64,000 bases of DNA from Durusdinium trenchii (GCA_963970005.1 CAXAMN010003014.1:301432-365431), one strand, 5' to 3'; shown: positions 1 through 11,252, counted from the first letter of the stretch. Numbers and translations are program-made. Notes: generated by a model not told the origin, from the letters alone.

Positions 1-964
1 GCGTCTCTACAAGTTTAAGCCACCGCAGGATGCCAAGCTCCGTGCTCAACATCGAGCCTAAGGAGATAGGAGACCAGCATAGATCAGGCGACTGAGTAGT
101 TTGGTGGTGGCTCAAACCTTCGGTCCGAGCCCGGCCCCTGCGGCCCCTGGCTGCTTGATCTTCTTCTCATTTTCTGCTGCAGTCCTTGGAGGACCCGCGC
201 TGGGACTCGGAGGCCAATAGCTTCGAGTGCACTCTCAAATGCCCAAGCACCTTTAACCCGATGCGAGGAACCAAAAAACCATGCTGCCGCCATTTAAGGG
301 TGAGGAGGGATCAAAAAAGTAAAGATGAAGCAAAACATATAGTTCAGGGGATCAAGAAAAAGTAAACGTGAATCAAAAACATAAACGGACTCAAACGCGC
401 GAAGGGGAGCGCAATATTCCAACTCGAAGCAGTGACCAAAATTAAAATATAAGCGCATCAAAAAACAAACAGTAAATCAAACTATATTTAAATACAAAAA
501 CTCTTATATATGTGTATATGACACAGTCTACTTCAGCCTTGAATACTGCAACCTTTCTCTGTTACCTGACCTCGGGAGCACAAGGCGTTTTGTTGTCATA
601 TTTACTACTTTTTGCTTTCCAGATGCCTTCAGCATTCTCATTTCAATCAATCTATCTACCTATCTCAGATCCTATCTCACTCTCTCTCTCGCGCGCGCAC
701 AGTCGACTTCAGCCTTGAATACTGCAACCAAGTGGTCCTTGTTGTGCTGTGTAATGGACTAAATAAAAAGAATACTGAACACATGACAACAATTGCCACT
801 GCAGGCAGCACAGCTCCGCAAGCTGGCCACCTACAGGCAGCACAGAAGCCAACCGAAAGCCAAAACCACCAAAAGCGAACCTTCCTTCCTTCCTTACTTT
901 CTGGCTTTGTTCCTTTTTTTTGATGCATTTATTTTTCTTGTTGCATTTTAGTGTTTTCTTGATG
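1..964. other. Gene-free AT-leaning stretch
   Basis: No convincing gene is visible. Short open frames here have no recognisable domain. A pyrimidine run with CTCTCTCTCTCGCGCGCGC lies near 678-699. Two pieces containing 'cttcagccttgaatactgcaacc' in split form recur near 530-553 and 708-731, which indicates a local duplication. Confidence 0.5.
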
Positions 965-1945
965 TTTTTCCCCAGATAGCGGAGCTATGGGGTTCTTACT
1001 TCAATGAGTTGCCCGTGCGTGCTTTCGAGACAGGTTGCTGGCGCTGGCGCTGGCTGCCGGCGCTGGCGCTGTGACGGTGCTGGTGCTGGGCGCCGTCTCC
1101 CGGTGTTGTTGCTGGTGCTGTGAGCTGGCTATCCGGCACTGTCATCTAGCAGTGCGCGTGGTGGAGGTTGGGCGCCGGCTGTGCACGTGGTGGAGACAGG
1201 GTGCCGGGCGCTGGGCGCCGGTGCTGGGTACCGGTGCTGGGTGCTGGTGCTGGGCGCCGTGAGCTGGCGTGCCGTGCTCGGTGCTGGTGCCCGCTTCTGA
1301 CAGTGAAGTGAAAACAACCGCCGCTTCTGACAGTGAAGGGTGACAAACTACCGCTTGTAGCAGTGAAGGGCGACCAACAGCGGAAGTGCCAGCAGTCATG
1401 GGCCGCATGAGCTTACTACGCGCGCAACATCATGCGGTGTATCGCTTGAGCGTTCTTCGTCTATTGGCGCTGTGGGGTATTTGTTCTGTTTTGGCCGACA
1501 GCTGTGTCAAGCGCTGTACTGTTTGCACGCATACTTTTGTACGTATAATGTTCTATGCGCAACGTCAGGCTCTCAACCGACCATTGCATGCCACACACAC
1601 AATAGTCGTGCTCGATACTGCTTGGCCTTGGGCGAGTGAAGCCTACGGGCTTTGCCGTTTGCGCGCATACTTTTGCGCGCGTAAACTTATATGCGCAAGA
1701 TCATACGGCCTTATATAGTTCTACAGACAGTTGCTTCAAGCATGCTACAAAGTCAATATAAAAGTGGCGCAATGACACTTACGGGCTTTGCTGTTTGCGC
1801 GCATACGCGCGCATAAACTTATACGCGCAAAGATCATACGTTGTTACTCACCAAATAGGGATAGCTATGGGGTTCTTACTGCAAATAAGAATGAGCTGCG
1901 CGCGCTTTCGAAAGGGTGTCGGCGCTGGTGCTGGTGTTGTGGTCC
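965..1945. repeat. GC-rich minisatellite with a duplicated leading segment
   Basis: GGCGCTGG/GTGCTGG words repeat imperfectly at about 1035-1285 and 1920-2090. The lead-in to each block is also duplicated: AGCTATGGGGTTCTTACT occurs near 983 and again near 1865, each followed by a 'gcgtgctttcgaga'-like stretch and then the GCTGG-rich block. This suggests an old duplication of roughly 880 bp. Long open frames on both strands follow from the composition and are not called as genes. Confidence 0.6.
1644..1840 (+). repeat. Two-copy direct repeat, 136-bp spacing
   Basis: Copies at about 1644-1707 and 1780-1840 both begin TACGGGCTTTGC and run through TTTGCGCGCATAC to an AAACTTATA(T/C)GCGCAA and GATCATACG end. 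A more diverged third copy lies near 1527-1566. The unit is rich in GCGC and contains short palindromes. No function is visible. Confidence 0.6.
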
Positions 1946-2235
1946 TGCGCGCTGGTGCTGTGAGCTGGCTGAGCGCGTGTTTAAGACGGGCGGCAGCGCT
2001 GGTCGGGCGCTGGCGCCGCTGCCGGTGTTGTCAGCTGGCAAAGCGCACCGGCGCTGGTGTCAGCTGGTTGTGCGCGCTGTGGAGGCGCCGTAAGGTGGCT
2101 GTGCAGGCTGCCTACATTCTTGTTCCAGCCAGTCGCATGTCAACAGGTCGTGGGATTCTGCCTAGCTATCTGGGTCTAGGCTGGTGTAATTCCCGAAAGC
2201 ATTGCGAAGGGTTCTTCCGGAAAAATCTCTTGAAC

Positions 2236-2500
2236 CTGACACTTCTACACTTACACTTGAACACTGGCACTTCTACACTCACACTTGAACACTTACGCTT
2301 CTACACTTACACTTGAACAAACTCTTACACAATGGCACAATGGCACAGAAGTATCGAAGTTTGTAAGTGTGAGTATCCCAGTGTAAGTGTAATAGCATCC
2401 AAGTGCAAGTATGCAAGTGTAAGTATCCAAGTGCAAGCATGTGTAAGTATCAGTGCAAGTATGCAAATATGAGTATCCCAGTGCAAATATGCAAGTTTGA
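2236..2500. repeat. Inverted minisatellite (ACTTACACTTGAAC / GTGTAAGTAT)
   Basis: From about 2236 to 2320 the plus strand carries repeats of ACACTTACACTTGAACA. From about 2355 to 2500 it carries the complementary sense, GTAAGTGTGAGTATCC and AAGTGTAAGTATCCAAGTGC. The two arms are related imperfect tandem arrays in opposite orientation around a short spacer, so each strand could fold back. The open frames across it are composition artefacts. Confidence 0.65.
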
Positions 2501-2604
2501 GTATTGAAAACTTTATTGGGAGATGTCCCAATGAAAAACATTTCCCCGCTTTATAAATTCTCTTTAAAGGCGGAGGGTGGGACGAACAGCGTCAACCGAA
2601 AATG

Positions 2605-3112
2605 CAACCCTCTGCGGAGATCGTGCGCGTCCAGGGAACGAAATGCAGGCGAGAGTGCGACTTGTCCGGTGCGCGCGCAACCCTCTGCGGAGATCGTGCG
2701 TGTCGAGTGCGCGAAATGCAGGCAAGAGTGCGATTTGTCCGGTCCGAGCGCAACCCTCTGCGGAGATCGTGCGGGTCGAGCGCACGAAACGCAGGCGAGA
2801 ATGGCGAGAGTGCGACTTGTCCGGTTAACCCTCTGCGGAGATCGTGCGTGTCGAGTGAACGAAGTGCAGGCGAGAGTACAATTTGTCCGGTCCGCGCGCA
2901 ACCCTCTGCGGAGATGGCGCGCGCGAAACGCAGGCGAGAGTGCGATTTGCCCCATGGCGCGCGCAACCCTCTGCGGAGATCGTGCGTGTGCAGGGCGCGA
3001 AATGCAGGCGAGAGTGCGCTTTGTCCCACGAGCGCGCAACCCTCTGCGGAGATCGTGCGTGTCGAGTGCGCGAAATGCAGGCGAGAGTGCGATTTGTCTC
3101 AACCTGTCCCAC
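2605..3112 (+). repeat. 73-bp tandem repeat, seven copies
   Basis: The word CTCTGCGGAGAT begins at 2610, 2683, 2756, 2831, 2904, 2969 and 3042, so the period is 73 bp with one 75-bp and one 65-bp step. Each unit continues with CGTGCGTGTCGAGTGCGCGA, a GCAGGCGAGAGTGCG word and TTTGTCC. Because 73 is not a multiple of three, successive units shift frame, yet several frames on both strands stay open. This fits a stop-poor GC-rich satellite better than a coding sequence. Confidence 0.85.
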
Positions 3113-3139
3113 GCGCGCGCAATCGGATGAGAGCTGGCG

Positions 3140-4135
3140 ATGGCGTAGGAGCTGGAAGATGACAACTGGCGACTTGGTAGTACAACTGGAGTGCGCGGAG
3201 TATCTGGCGAGCTGGAAGAGGAGAACTGGCGACTTTGTAGTGCAACTATAGTATGCGGAGCACCTGGGGAGTTGGAAGATGAGAACTAGTGACTTGGTAG
3301 TGCAACTTTAGTACGCGGAGTAGCTGGGAAGCTGGAAGATGAGAGCTGGCGACTTCGTAGTACAACTGTACTAGGCGGAGTCGCGGAGTAGCTGGGGAGC
3401 TGGAAGATGAGAGCTGGCGACTTCGTAGTACAACTGTACTAGGCGGAGTCGCGGAGTATCTGGGGAGCTGGAAGATGAGAACTGGCGACGTTGTAGTACA
3501 ACTTTCGAAAAACGGAGTCTCTGGGGAGCTGGAAGATGAGAACTGCCGACTTGGTAGTACAACTTGAGGACGCGGGGTATCTGCGGAGAAGCAAGATGAG
3601 AACTGGCGAGTGGATAGTAGCACGAACCCTATAGGCGGAGTATGTGGGGAGCGTGAAGATGAGAAGTGGTGACTGGGTAGTACAACTCGAGTACGCGGAA
3701 TAGCTGGGGAGCTGAAAGATGAGAACTGGCGACTGTGCGGTACAACTTTAGTACGCGGAGTAGCTGGGGATGACCCACAAGGGTAAGACGGCGTGTCGCT
3801 TCAGAGAGGACTGATTCGTGGTCGCGGAGTATCTAGCTGGGGAGCTGGAAGATGCGAACTGGCGACGTTGTAGTACAACTTTAGTCGGCGGAGTCTCTGG
3901 GGAGCTGGAAGATGAGAACTGGCGACTTGGTAGAGGGGAAATGTAGTACGCGGAGTATGTGGGGAGCTGGAAGATGAGAACTGGCGAGTGGATAGTAGCG
4001 CCAACCCCATACGCGGAGTATGTGGGGAGCGGCAAGATGAGAAGTAGGGACTGGGTAGTACAACTCCAGGACGCGGAATAGCTGGGGAGCTGGAAGATGA
4101 GAACTGGCGACTGTGTGGTGCAACTTTAGTACGAA
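3140..4135 (+). repeat. ~60-68-bp tandem repeat, about 15 copies
   Basis: The unit contains GCGGAGTAGCTGGGGAGC, TGGAAGATGAGAACTGGCGA and TTGGTAGTACAACTTTAGTA. Anchors GGAAGATGAG recur near 3155, 3275, 3335, 3403, 3471, 3532 and so on to about 4091, with steps of roughly 60-68 bp. Two neighbouring 68-bp units (3336-3470) share a longer variant. A non-repeat interruption sits near 3765-3830. The minus-strand translation gives repeating SSHLPAPQLLR-like peptides, which I read as a repeat artefact. Confidence 0.85.
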
Positions 4136-4299
4136 GAGCTGTGTGCTTTACTATTTCCCTTTACCAGCAGCTCAAATGCTCTCGAAGATGAGCTGAGCTG
4201 TCACCGCTTGGCCGCCGGTGGGGGGGGTTGGGAGGCCTGCGCGCTACTTGGTTCACTATATCTACAGTGAAGAACTTCACCATTTCCCCTTACCAGCAG

Positions 4300-4870
4300 C
4301 AGACATAGACACACACACACACAAACAGGGACTCATACACACACAGACATAGAAACACACACAGAGACCCACACACTGCCTCAACTCACTCGACTCAACA
4401 CTTCACACTGAACACTTAACACATAACTCACACTCTGACTTCATACGTGGTGAAAAATGCTTTCGGGCCACTCGTCGTCTAGTTTTTTTGATGCGTCTCC
4501 CATACAAGATTGGGCCCCAAGTAGCCAAGTCCCTGAATTATTTTGTCTTCCGGGGGTTGGAAACGTTTCTTCTCTCAAATGATGGTTGTATTCTCTATCC
4601 TGTCAGGCGAGCGTTGTGAGACTTTTACAGATAGCCTTGTTCTCCTTTTCTTCTGCCCCGGGCCTCTACCGCAAGTGCCAGATCGCAGTGGGCAGTGCTG
4701 GGCCCCAACCGCAAGTCCCAGATCGCAGTGGGCACTACCGGGCCCCAACCGCTCGCGCCAGTGGGCAGTTTCGGACCTCAACACACAACACACACAACCA
4801 CAAATCACAATCACAAACACACAGTGACAAACACACCATCACAAACACACAGCCAGACATAAACACAACA
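4300..4870. repeat. CA-rich microsatellites and a ~40-bp duplication
   Basis: An imperfect (CA)n tract lies at about 4306-4375 and a CACAAA-rich tract at about 4785-4870. Between them, about 4670-4755, a unit with CAAGT(G/C)CCAGATCGCAGTGG and GGGCCCCAACCG occurs twice and partly a third time. No gene is recognised. Confidence 0.6.
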
Positions 4871-5435
4871 ATATAGTTACCGCCTGTGTGTGTGGCATTT
4901 TGCATGGCAGGTGGTCACAGGTAGATGCCAACTGGAGGCACCCCGACTCGAACTCCCTAACATTAAAACAACAATCCCAAACCCGAGGACCCACAAGCAA
5001 AATCGAAAACCACAAAACCCACGACCATGGCAACCACAAAACCCATCGCCTCAGCTACATGTCTTCTTGGACAGGTTTTTTGCACTTTGGGCTGGGCGGT
5101 CGGCAATTAGTTCGACTTTTGCACTTTGGGCGCTGCTTCCAACAGCACGGTCTTGGCGACAGTGCCCACAAGCTGCTGCAGGGTGGGGTGCGGTTGGTGG
5201 GCTTCGACTCCATGTGAAGCTCTTAAAGAAAATCAAACCCAAGTCACGTGCAAGCTTGCTGGTTGTTCTAACCCCCCTGTGTCATGAACCTGAACAAACC
5301 TCAAATACGGGCTGAGGCAAGCCTGAGAGTGCTTTTGCCCGAGTCGCTCGAAACGTCTAGATGGAGAAATGTGGCTCTTATTGCAGCAAAACTGCGAATG
5401 AGGACTGCAATGTTCAATGAACATGAAGGTGGCCA
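4870..5435. other. No gene recognised
   Basis: Open frames overlap on both strands, but none shows a known motif or coherent domain. Nothing further is supported. Confidence 0.4.
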
Positions 5436-5500
5436 TTCCTTCTAGGTTGGAGGCCATCGCTACTAGGGTGGAGGCCATCGATAGTAGGTTGGTGCTCAAT
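5436..5500 (+). repeat. 21-bp repeat family A (three units)
   Basis: Three successive units of the type GGTTGGAGGCCATCGCTA are spaced 21 bp apart. This is the commonest interspersed repeat of the window. It is described under the long array at 6490-6705. Confidence 0.85.
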
Positions 5501-5815
5501 TATACAGAAGCCTTAAACCACTGTGAAGGCCCCCAAAACTGAAGGGACCACGTCAAAGCCATACGCAACTCTCACACTGGCGGCGAGAATGCAGTAACCC
5601 TTGTTCTTTTTCTCCAGTGTTTGATTGTCTACCACCCATTTGGTCCCTTTGAGACTTTCGCTTAGCTTGTGCAAGAATCCTTAGACTCTGACTTCCTTCA
5701 AAACCCTGGAACCAAAACATTGCCCGAAACAGTTCTTCAGGTGATAGTCAAACTTGAATTTATGAATAGTTTAGGGGGCTGGAACACCATAAAAAACGAT
5801 TCTGATTCGTCTGAT

Positions 5816-5943
5816 TACTACTGCTACCATCACGACTACTACTGCTGCTGCTACTGCTGGTGCTACCACTGCGGCGACTGTCAATTACTACTACAACCAC
5901 CACCACCACCACCACCACCACCACCACCACCACCACCACCACC
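5816..5943 (+). repeat. Trinucleotide microsatellite
   Basis: Imperfect CTA/CTG triplets (5816-5878) run into an almost pure (CCA)n tract at about 5893-5943. Proline, histidine or threonine runs in plus frames and valine or glycine runs in minus frames follow from the triplet. There is no support for a coding role. Confidence 0.9.
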
Positions 5944-6489
5944 CGCTGGTTCCCACCACCGCCATAGCACAAAAAAAAGCTCTGAGACCCCGGCTTGAAA
6001 GGATTCCAAGGCAGAGGTGCATCGTCTGGAAGTGATGATATGGCCTAGACGCGGGGCGGGCGCGTGGCATTCAGAGTCGGATGATGTCCATGACCACCCG
6101 GCTGCCCCTGGCTGAGCAGTTGGCAGCATCTCGGTAGGATGGTAACTTTCCGTACCTTAGATCACGCAAAGGGAATCTGGGCTATGCATGGCCCGGATGA
6201 CAAGGCCTCAATTCTATCAATGGTATGATTTCCATGCTAGTGACACACTGAATCACAATGAGCACTTCTGACCTACAGGCTATTCCGCTTCAGTGGATGC
6301 AATATGATGCTATGAGGCGGCCACCCCGAATAGCGAATGTTGTCCAGCAAAACATCCACAGTGGCTGCGGCAATGCCATCGCGCATAGCTCTTGTAATTT
6401 GATGTTTCCGGTACCTCATATGAAGCATTGTGAAGCAAATATAAAGCACATGCTTGATGGTGATGATTCATTGCTGATGAGGTCTGATC

Positions 6490-6705
6490 GCTTCTAGGTT
6501 GGAGGGCATCGCTATTAAGTTTTGTGCAATCGCTATTGGGTTGGAGCCCATTGCTATTAGGTTGGAGGCTAACGCTTCTAGGTTGGAGGCCATCGCTATT
6601 TGGTTGGAGGCCATGCATTCTAGGTTGGAGGCCATCGATATTAGATCGGAGGCTATCGGTAGTAGGTTGGCGGCCACCGCTAGTAGGTTGGAGCCCTTCT
6701 AGCAG
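6490..6705 (+). repeat. 21-bp repeat family A, about ten tandem units
   Basis: Units with core GGTTGGAGGCCATCGCTA repeat every 21 bp with point changes. Since 21 is seven codons, a stop-free frame stays open for the whole array. The consensus is open in four of six frames, reading AIRLEAI and LLGWRPS on plus and DGLQPNS and MASNLIA on minus. Apparent proteins made of these heptads are artefacts of the period. The same unit occurs alone or in arrays at about 30 other places in both orientations, for example 23965-24025, 25505-25555, 48470-48600 and 49690-50040. Confidence 0.9.
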
Positions 6706-8584
6706 TAAGTCAGCCATGAGGGCCCCACCCAATGGCAATGGCTTCATCCAGCAAGCGCTTCCTCTCCTTTCTGCAGTTGTTTCTCAGTTGTTGGAATTGA
6801 CAAATGTCAGAAGCCTCTTGTAGAAAAACTGGCAAGTTGTCTTCTTCCCTCTTGCTGCGCCTAGGTGCGAATCCGAGCTGACTCAAGACAACTATTTGTG
6901 GCAAAGAAGTGGTCATGCCCACTGGCCCACAGGTCATGCATGCTACAGATGGAAAACACAAAATGCAACAACATTAAAAGTTCACACCTCAACGCCAACA
7001 TGCCGGCAATGCTTCGGGGCGTCTTCTTCAGATGTTGACGATAACTCCATCTGTTGACGCAAGTCCAACTTTAAAGACCAAACAACTGAGCTATGCCAAT
7101 GTCGCTGTTCGTGCCCTGCCTGGTGTTCTTGAAGAACCTCCTCGTCTTCTTGCAACGCAGCATTGGGCAGGCTCCTTACCCATTGCCACCAAAAGAAAGC
7201 ATCAACAAAATGCCAGAAGGAGGGCATAGCCACAAGGTTCAAACTTGGAGGCTAAGGCTAGTGCAATCGTGAAGAAGCTACCGCGCTTTCGTCACCTGTA
7301 CAACACTGAAGGAACATTATATTATGTCATGAGCGGCTTGATGTCTAGATTTAGACTGTCTTTTCAATTTACAGTAAGCCTTGAGACAAGCTGACTCATC
7401 ACAAGCACTCATTACTCATTGATTAAATCCTGTAAATTCGCAATTGAGTAAGTTGCTATGCTGCAAAGGGATGCCATAAGCCCTTGGCCATCGGTACTGG
7501 GAACATTGGCACTCGCCGCACTTATTGCACTCATGCGGCTGGATGCTCTCATAAGGGAGCGATTCCTCAAGTGACAATGGTTGATCCTTTTTTTCAATGG
7601 ATGCTTCCAAAAGCAGTAAGACTGCGGCCCCGAGCCTGTGGTGTCCTGAACGTGTCATAGCATGTTTCGAAGGAAGGCAACTGCTTTCGTGAACAAACCT
7701 GCCTTAGACGCACCATCTTCGCGCACACCCCTGAGTCATGATTGCTCAGGACTAAACGATCCAATAATTCAATACTCCATGCAGCGTGGGTTACTTTTAC
7801 CATCATTTACCCTAAGCTTGCCTTTTAGATCTTTGTGCCAAGCCAAGCCACTTTGATGCCAAAACCTTCTCACGTGTTTTCCGATCTTCCGTCCTCTGCT
7901 TTGCAGCCAACAGCTCCTGCTCCCAGGCAATGTGGTAGTGACGTTAGGATTTTTGGTTCAGCTCGTGGTTGACTCCTCATCCAATCTAATGCTATCACAC
8001 GCAAACAAACCCGTCGTCGCTTTGTTCTAAGGCATCGGTTTGGAGGGCCATCACTTCCCGGTTCTTTGGCAAATTCTTAAGATTGAAGGCGGCTCATGAC
8101 TTCTGCTCTCCTGTTTTTAACGCTTGGCGCTTGCTCATATAGTGATTGTGTTGGATTGTCGTTTTGTGAGCCTATCAGGAAGGGCCCATCATTTCTCTGG
8201 TTGGGATGGTCGAATGTGTTTGGGCAGTCATGCTAAGGCTGGCACCAACTTAGCAGCTTTGGGTAATGGAGTCGGAAGCCTGAAAAGGCGGCCAGTGTGG
8301 ACATCGTCAAAACACATGTGAGAGATGAGAGGTCATTGAAAACTCATGACAACTCTCATAGCTTTTGCCATAGATGTGCTACCTTCTCACTTAGTGTTTC
8401 TGACACGACATCTTGTGACCTGTTCCATCCATTTCCTAAGCTATGGGCAGTTCTCCAAACTTGTTCTCGAAGCGTTCCAAACCTTGCGGACCAATCGGAC
8501 CATAGGTAACCCATGGTAACCATGTTGTTCTGTTCCTTTTCTTTTACCAAGATGGAGGTCGGCCGTAAGCGGCCAAATGACTAG
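6706..8584. other. Mostly non-coding; one possible Cys-rich minus-strand exon
   Basis: No complete gene is seen. On the minus strand at about 7416-7600 a frame reads with a clustered cysteine motif (HECNKCGECQC followed by a PRAYGIPL segment). The spacing C-x2-C-x2-C-x-C could be an exon of a zinc-binding protein and vaguely recalls Sprouty-type cysteine clusters. Without flanking homology it stays an unproven candidate. The rest of the stretch shows nothing I can name. Confidence 0.3.
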
Positions 8585-8651
8585 GCTAGGACGCAGAAGG
8601 GCTCAGGCTTCTTCAAGGACGGGGGGGAGTTTCCTTGAAGAAGCCTGAGCC
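8585..8651 (+). repeat. Perfect 20-bp stem-loop, SINE-like 3' end
   Basis: Arms GGCTCAGGCTTCTTCAAGGA (8600-8619) and its exact complement (8632-8651) flank a 12-nt G-rich loop. Upstream lies CTAGGACGCAGAAGGG. Related arrangements (GGACGCA-, then AGCTCACGCTTC, then a CTTCAAGGAA hairpin) occur at 11253-11340 on minus and 28725-28864 on plus, so this is one member of a small dispersed family ending in a stem-loop. Its nature as a SINE is inferred. Confidence 0.6.
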
Positions 8652-9459
8652 TTAATGATTTGGTTCAACTTGGTTCCGTTTTTGGAAAGAATGGGTGGAA
8701 ATGTTTGCTGTATGTTTTTTCCGGATTTGTTCGGACATTTCACAGGAAAAACTTATGTTTGGAAATTGGCAAATGCATTGACAAAAGGGCGAATCAGGCC
8801 TCGAGGCTTCACCCCAAGCATTCGGTAGTACCTTGGACCAGTGGCGGCCAGGAACCGTTGGAAGGACAACAAAAGGGAAGAACTCGGAGCTATTAGGTTG
8901 AAGGCCATTGCTATTAGGTTTAAAGAGGCCCTTTCCTTCGTTTTTCTTCTTGCTACAGCATTGATAGATTCCTTGTCTCTCTGGCTCACAGCACAATCTC
9001 ACGTGGCAGATCCTCGGCATCACAGAGAAGGACCTATATACGTACAACGTTGCATCTGGCACACACACACACACGTCACCCGTCACACGTGTCAGATGTG
9101 TCACACATTTGCAATGCCGCTTGGGCCATGTCTGCGAGTGTTGCTTGAACAAGCCCCTCTGGGTCGCTCTCGTACCTTGCCAATCCATGTGAGACCCGTC
9201 GCACGAGAAAAATCGTCCAGTGGGGGGAAACGCACATCTGCAGACCTTCTTTTTGGGGGTCGCCCTGCTGCGATCGTCTATACTGTTGACACTCTGCTTT
9301 GAAGGTCTGAAAGTAGAGCCGATCCAAGCGCCGCAATCTCTTGGCATAACTCAGAAGCAATCGATCTGCGTGGTTTCGCAGCCTGGACTGGTGAAAGCTA
9401 TTCGATTCCATTGGGAGCAAACTTCACGATTCCCTTTAAACAAAATTTGAATAGACTGA
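8652..9459. other. No gene recognised; possible minus-strand coding remnant
   Basis: Minus-strand frames at 8652-9420 contain protein-like stretches (for example RLRRLDRLYFQTFKAEC), but frames switch and no family is recognised. One family-A unit sits at about 8890-8925 and a short (AC)n tract at 9060-9075. Confidence 0.3.
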
Positions 9460-10545
9460 ATTCTGGGACCGCTACTAGGGGCTCCTGGCCCTACTACTAG
9501 GAGCACGGACGCTAATAGGCTCCTGGCCATACTGCTAGGAACAGGGACGCTAGTACGGGTTCCTGGCCATACTACTAGGAACAAATGACGCCACTAGGGG
9601 CTCCCGGCCTTACTACTAGGAGTAAGCATGCTACTAGGGGCCATACTACTAGGAACAAGGACGCTACTAGGGGCTCCTGACCATACTGCTAGGAGCAAGG
9701 ATGCTACTAGGGGCTCCTGGCCTCACTCCTAGGAGCAAGGACGCTACTACTACTAGGAGCAAGGACGCTACTAGGGGCCCCTGGGCACACTACACACTAC
9801 TAGGGGCTCCTGGCCATACTACTAGGAGCAAGGACGCTAGGAGCTCCTGGCCATACTACTAGGAGCAAGGCTCCTGGCCAATACTACTATGACCAAGGAC
9901 ATACCAAGGACAGGGGCTCCTGGCCATAGTACTAGGAGCAAGGACGCTACGAAGGACGCTAGGAAGGACGCTACTAGGGGATCCTTGCCTTACTAGGGGC
10001 CCCTGGCCATACTGCTAGGAGCAAGGACGCTACCAGGTGCTCCTAGGGGCTCCTGGCCATAGTACTAGGAGCAAGGCCGCTACTAGAGGCTTCTGGCCAT
10101 ACTACTAGGAGCAAGGACGCTACTAGGAGCTCCTGGCCATACTACTAGGAGCAAGGACGCCACTAGGGGCTCCTGGCCAATACTACTACGACCAAGGACA
10201 ATAGTAGGGGCTCCTGGCCATACTACTAGGAGCAAGGACGCTACGAAGGACGCTACTTGGGGCTCCTGGCCATACTACGGAGGAAGGACGCTGCTAGGGG
10301 ATCCTGCCCATACTACTAAGCTAGGGGCCCCTGGCCATACTACTAGGAGCAGGGACGCTACTAGGCTCCTGGCCATACTACTAGGAGCAAGGCCGCTACC
10401 TCTACTAGGAGCAAGGACGCTTCTAGGGGGCTTGCCTGGCCTTACTACTAGGAGCAAGGACGCTACTAGGGGCTCCTGGCCTTACTACTAGGGGCAAGGA
10501 CGCTACTAGGGGCTCCTGGCCTTACTACTAGTAACAAGAAGCTAC
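9460..10545 (+). repeat. Family-B array, about 25 units of ~40 bp
   Basis: The unit alternates CTACTAGGGGCTCCTGGCC with TACTACTAGGAGCAAGGACG. GCTCCT and AGGAGC within each unit are complementary, so each unit and each junction can form 6-bp hairpins. Many units are truncated or chimeric, for example with ACGAAGGACGC insertions at 9950-9965. Minus translations give repeating LLVVRPGAPSSVLAPSS peptides, which are artefacts. The same words recur at 14560-14820, 59795-60035 and in many shorter patches. Confidence 0.9.
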
Positions 10546-10616
10546 TAGGTGAAGTTGCCTGATGCTGTTTTCTGATGCGCATGAGGTGTGGAGCAACGTG
10601 GAGCTGTGGCGTGGGC
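10496..10616 (+). repeat. 121-bp duplicated segment, copy 1
   Basis: This segment starts in the last family-B unit and runs through unique DNA with GAAGTTGCCTGATGCTG and GGAGCAACGTGGAGCTGTGG. It reads identically at 14761-14881. Similarity continues more weakly downstream (TCTCATAATA, ATATAC). It links a B array to a fixed non-repeat tail. Confidence 0.85.
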
Positions 10617-11250
10617 ATAATACATATACTGAATCTCATAATACATATACGCACCATTTTCCCAACCGCACGTCGAACAGGCTCAAGGCCTGGGTTTGAA
10701 CCGTAAAGGTCCACGGGATGTACCGATTCGATACAACCGCAAAGGCTGAACATGGAACATCTGCTGTCATGCTCTAGGAACTTCACAATACACAGGCATA
10801 TATTACATTAGGGATGGAATTCACGACTTCACCTCTTCGGACCGACAAGACCGATGGCCTGAACTCTTCGCCCATCGGCTTGGACAGGCGGACGGGGTTG
10901 AAGCGAAATGGCGCTGGATCATCTCCTTTCTCTCCAAAGTTGTGGTGTGACACGAAGGGTATCCTTGACACCTCGGCCGGAAATCGATCTCAAGATGTCT
11001 CGGACGAGGCCATGAGGTCTTGAGCCTATCATGGCCTCTTGAGGTCTTTCTTCTGAGGCTCTGAAGGACTTCCAAGAGCATCTCGCAACAGCTCCTGAAT
11101 GAGAACAGAATTGAATGAACAAGAAAGGCAAACATATCGCTACTAGTAGCTTCTTGCTACTAATAGCGATGGCCTCCACCCTAGTAGCGATGGCCTCAAA
11201 ATGTTATATAAGTGTCCCTCAAAATCTAAGAACCAAATCATTCGTGTGAG
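10617..11250. other. No gene recognised
   Basis: Overlapping open frames on both strands at 10783-11179 have no recognisable domain. A family-A/C patch lies at about 11138-11197 (CTACTAGTAGCTTCTTGCTA and then the 21-bp unit). Confidence 0.4.
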
Positions 11251-11252
11251 CA

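Noticed and set aside
2504..3165. 204-208-codon frames over the 73-bp repeat
   Set aside because: The unit is not a multiple of three and several frames on both strands are open equally.
9460..10545. CRISPR-like array
   Set aside because: Units are degenerate and contiguous, without constant repeats separated by unique spacers; the genome is eukaryotic.
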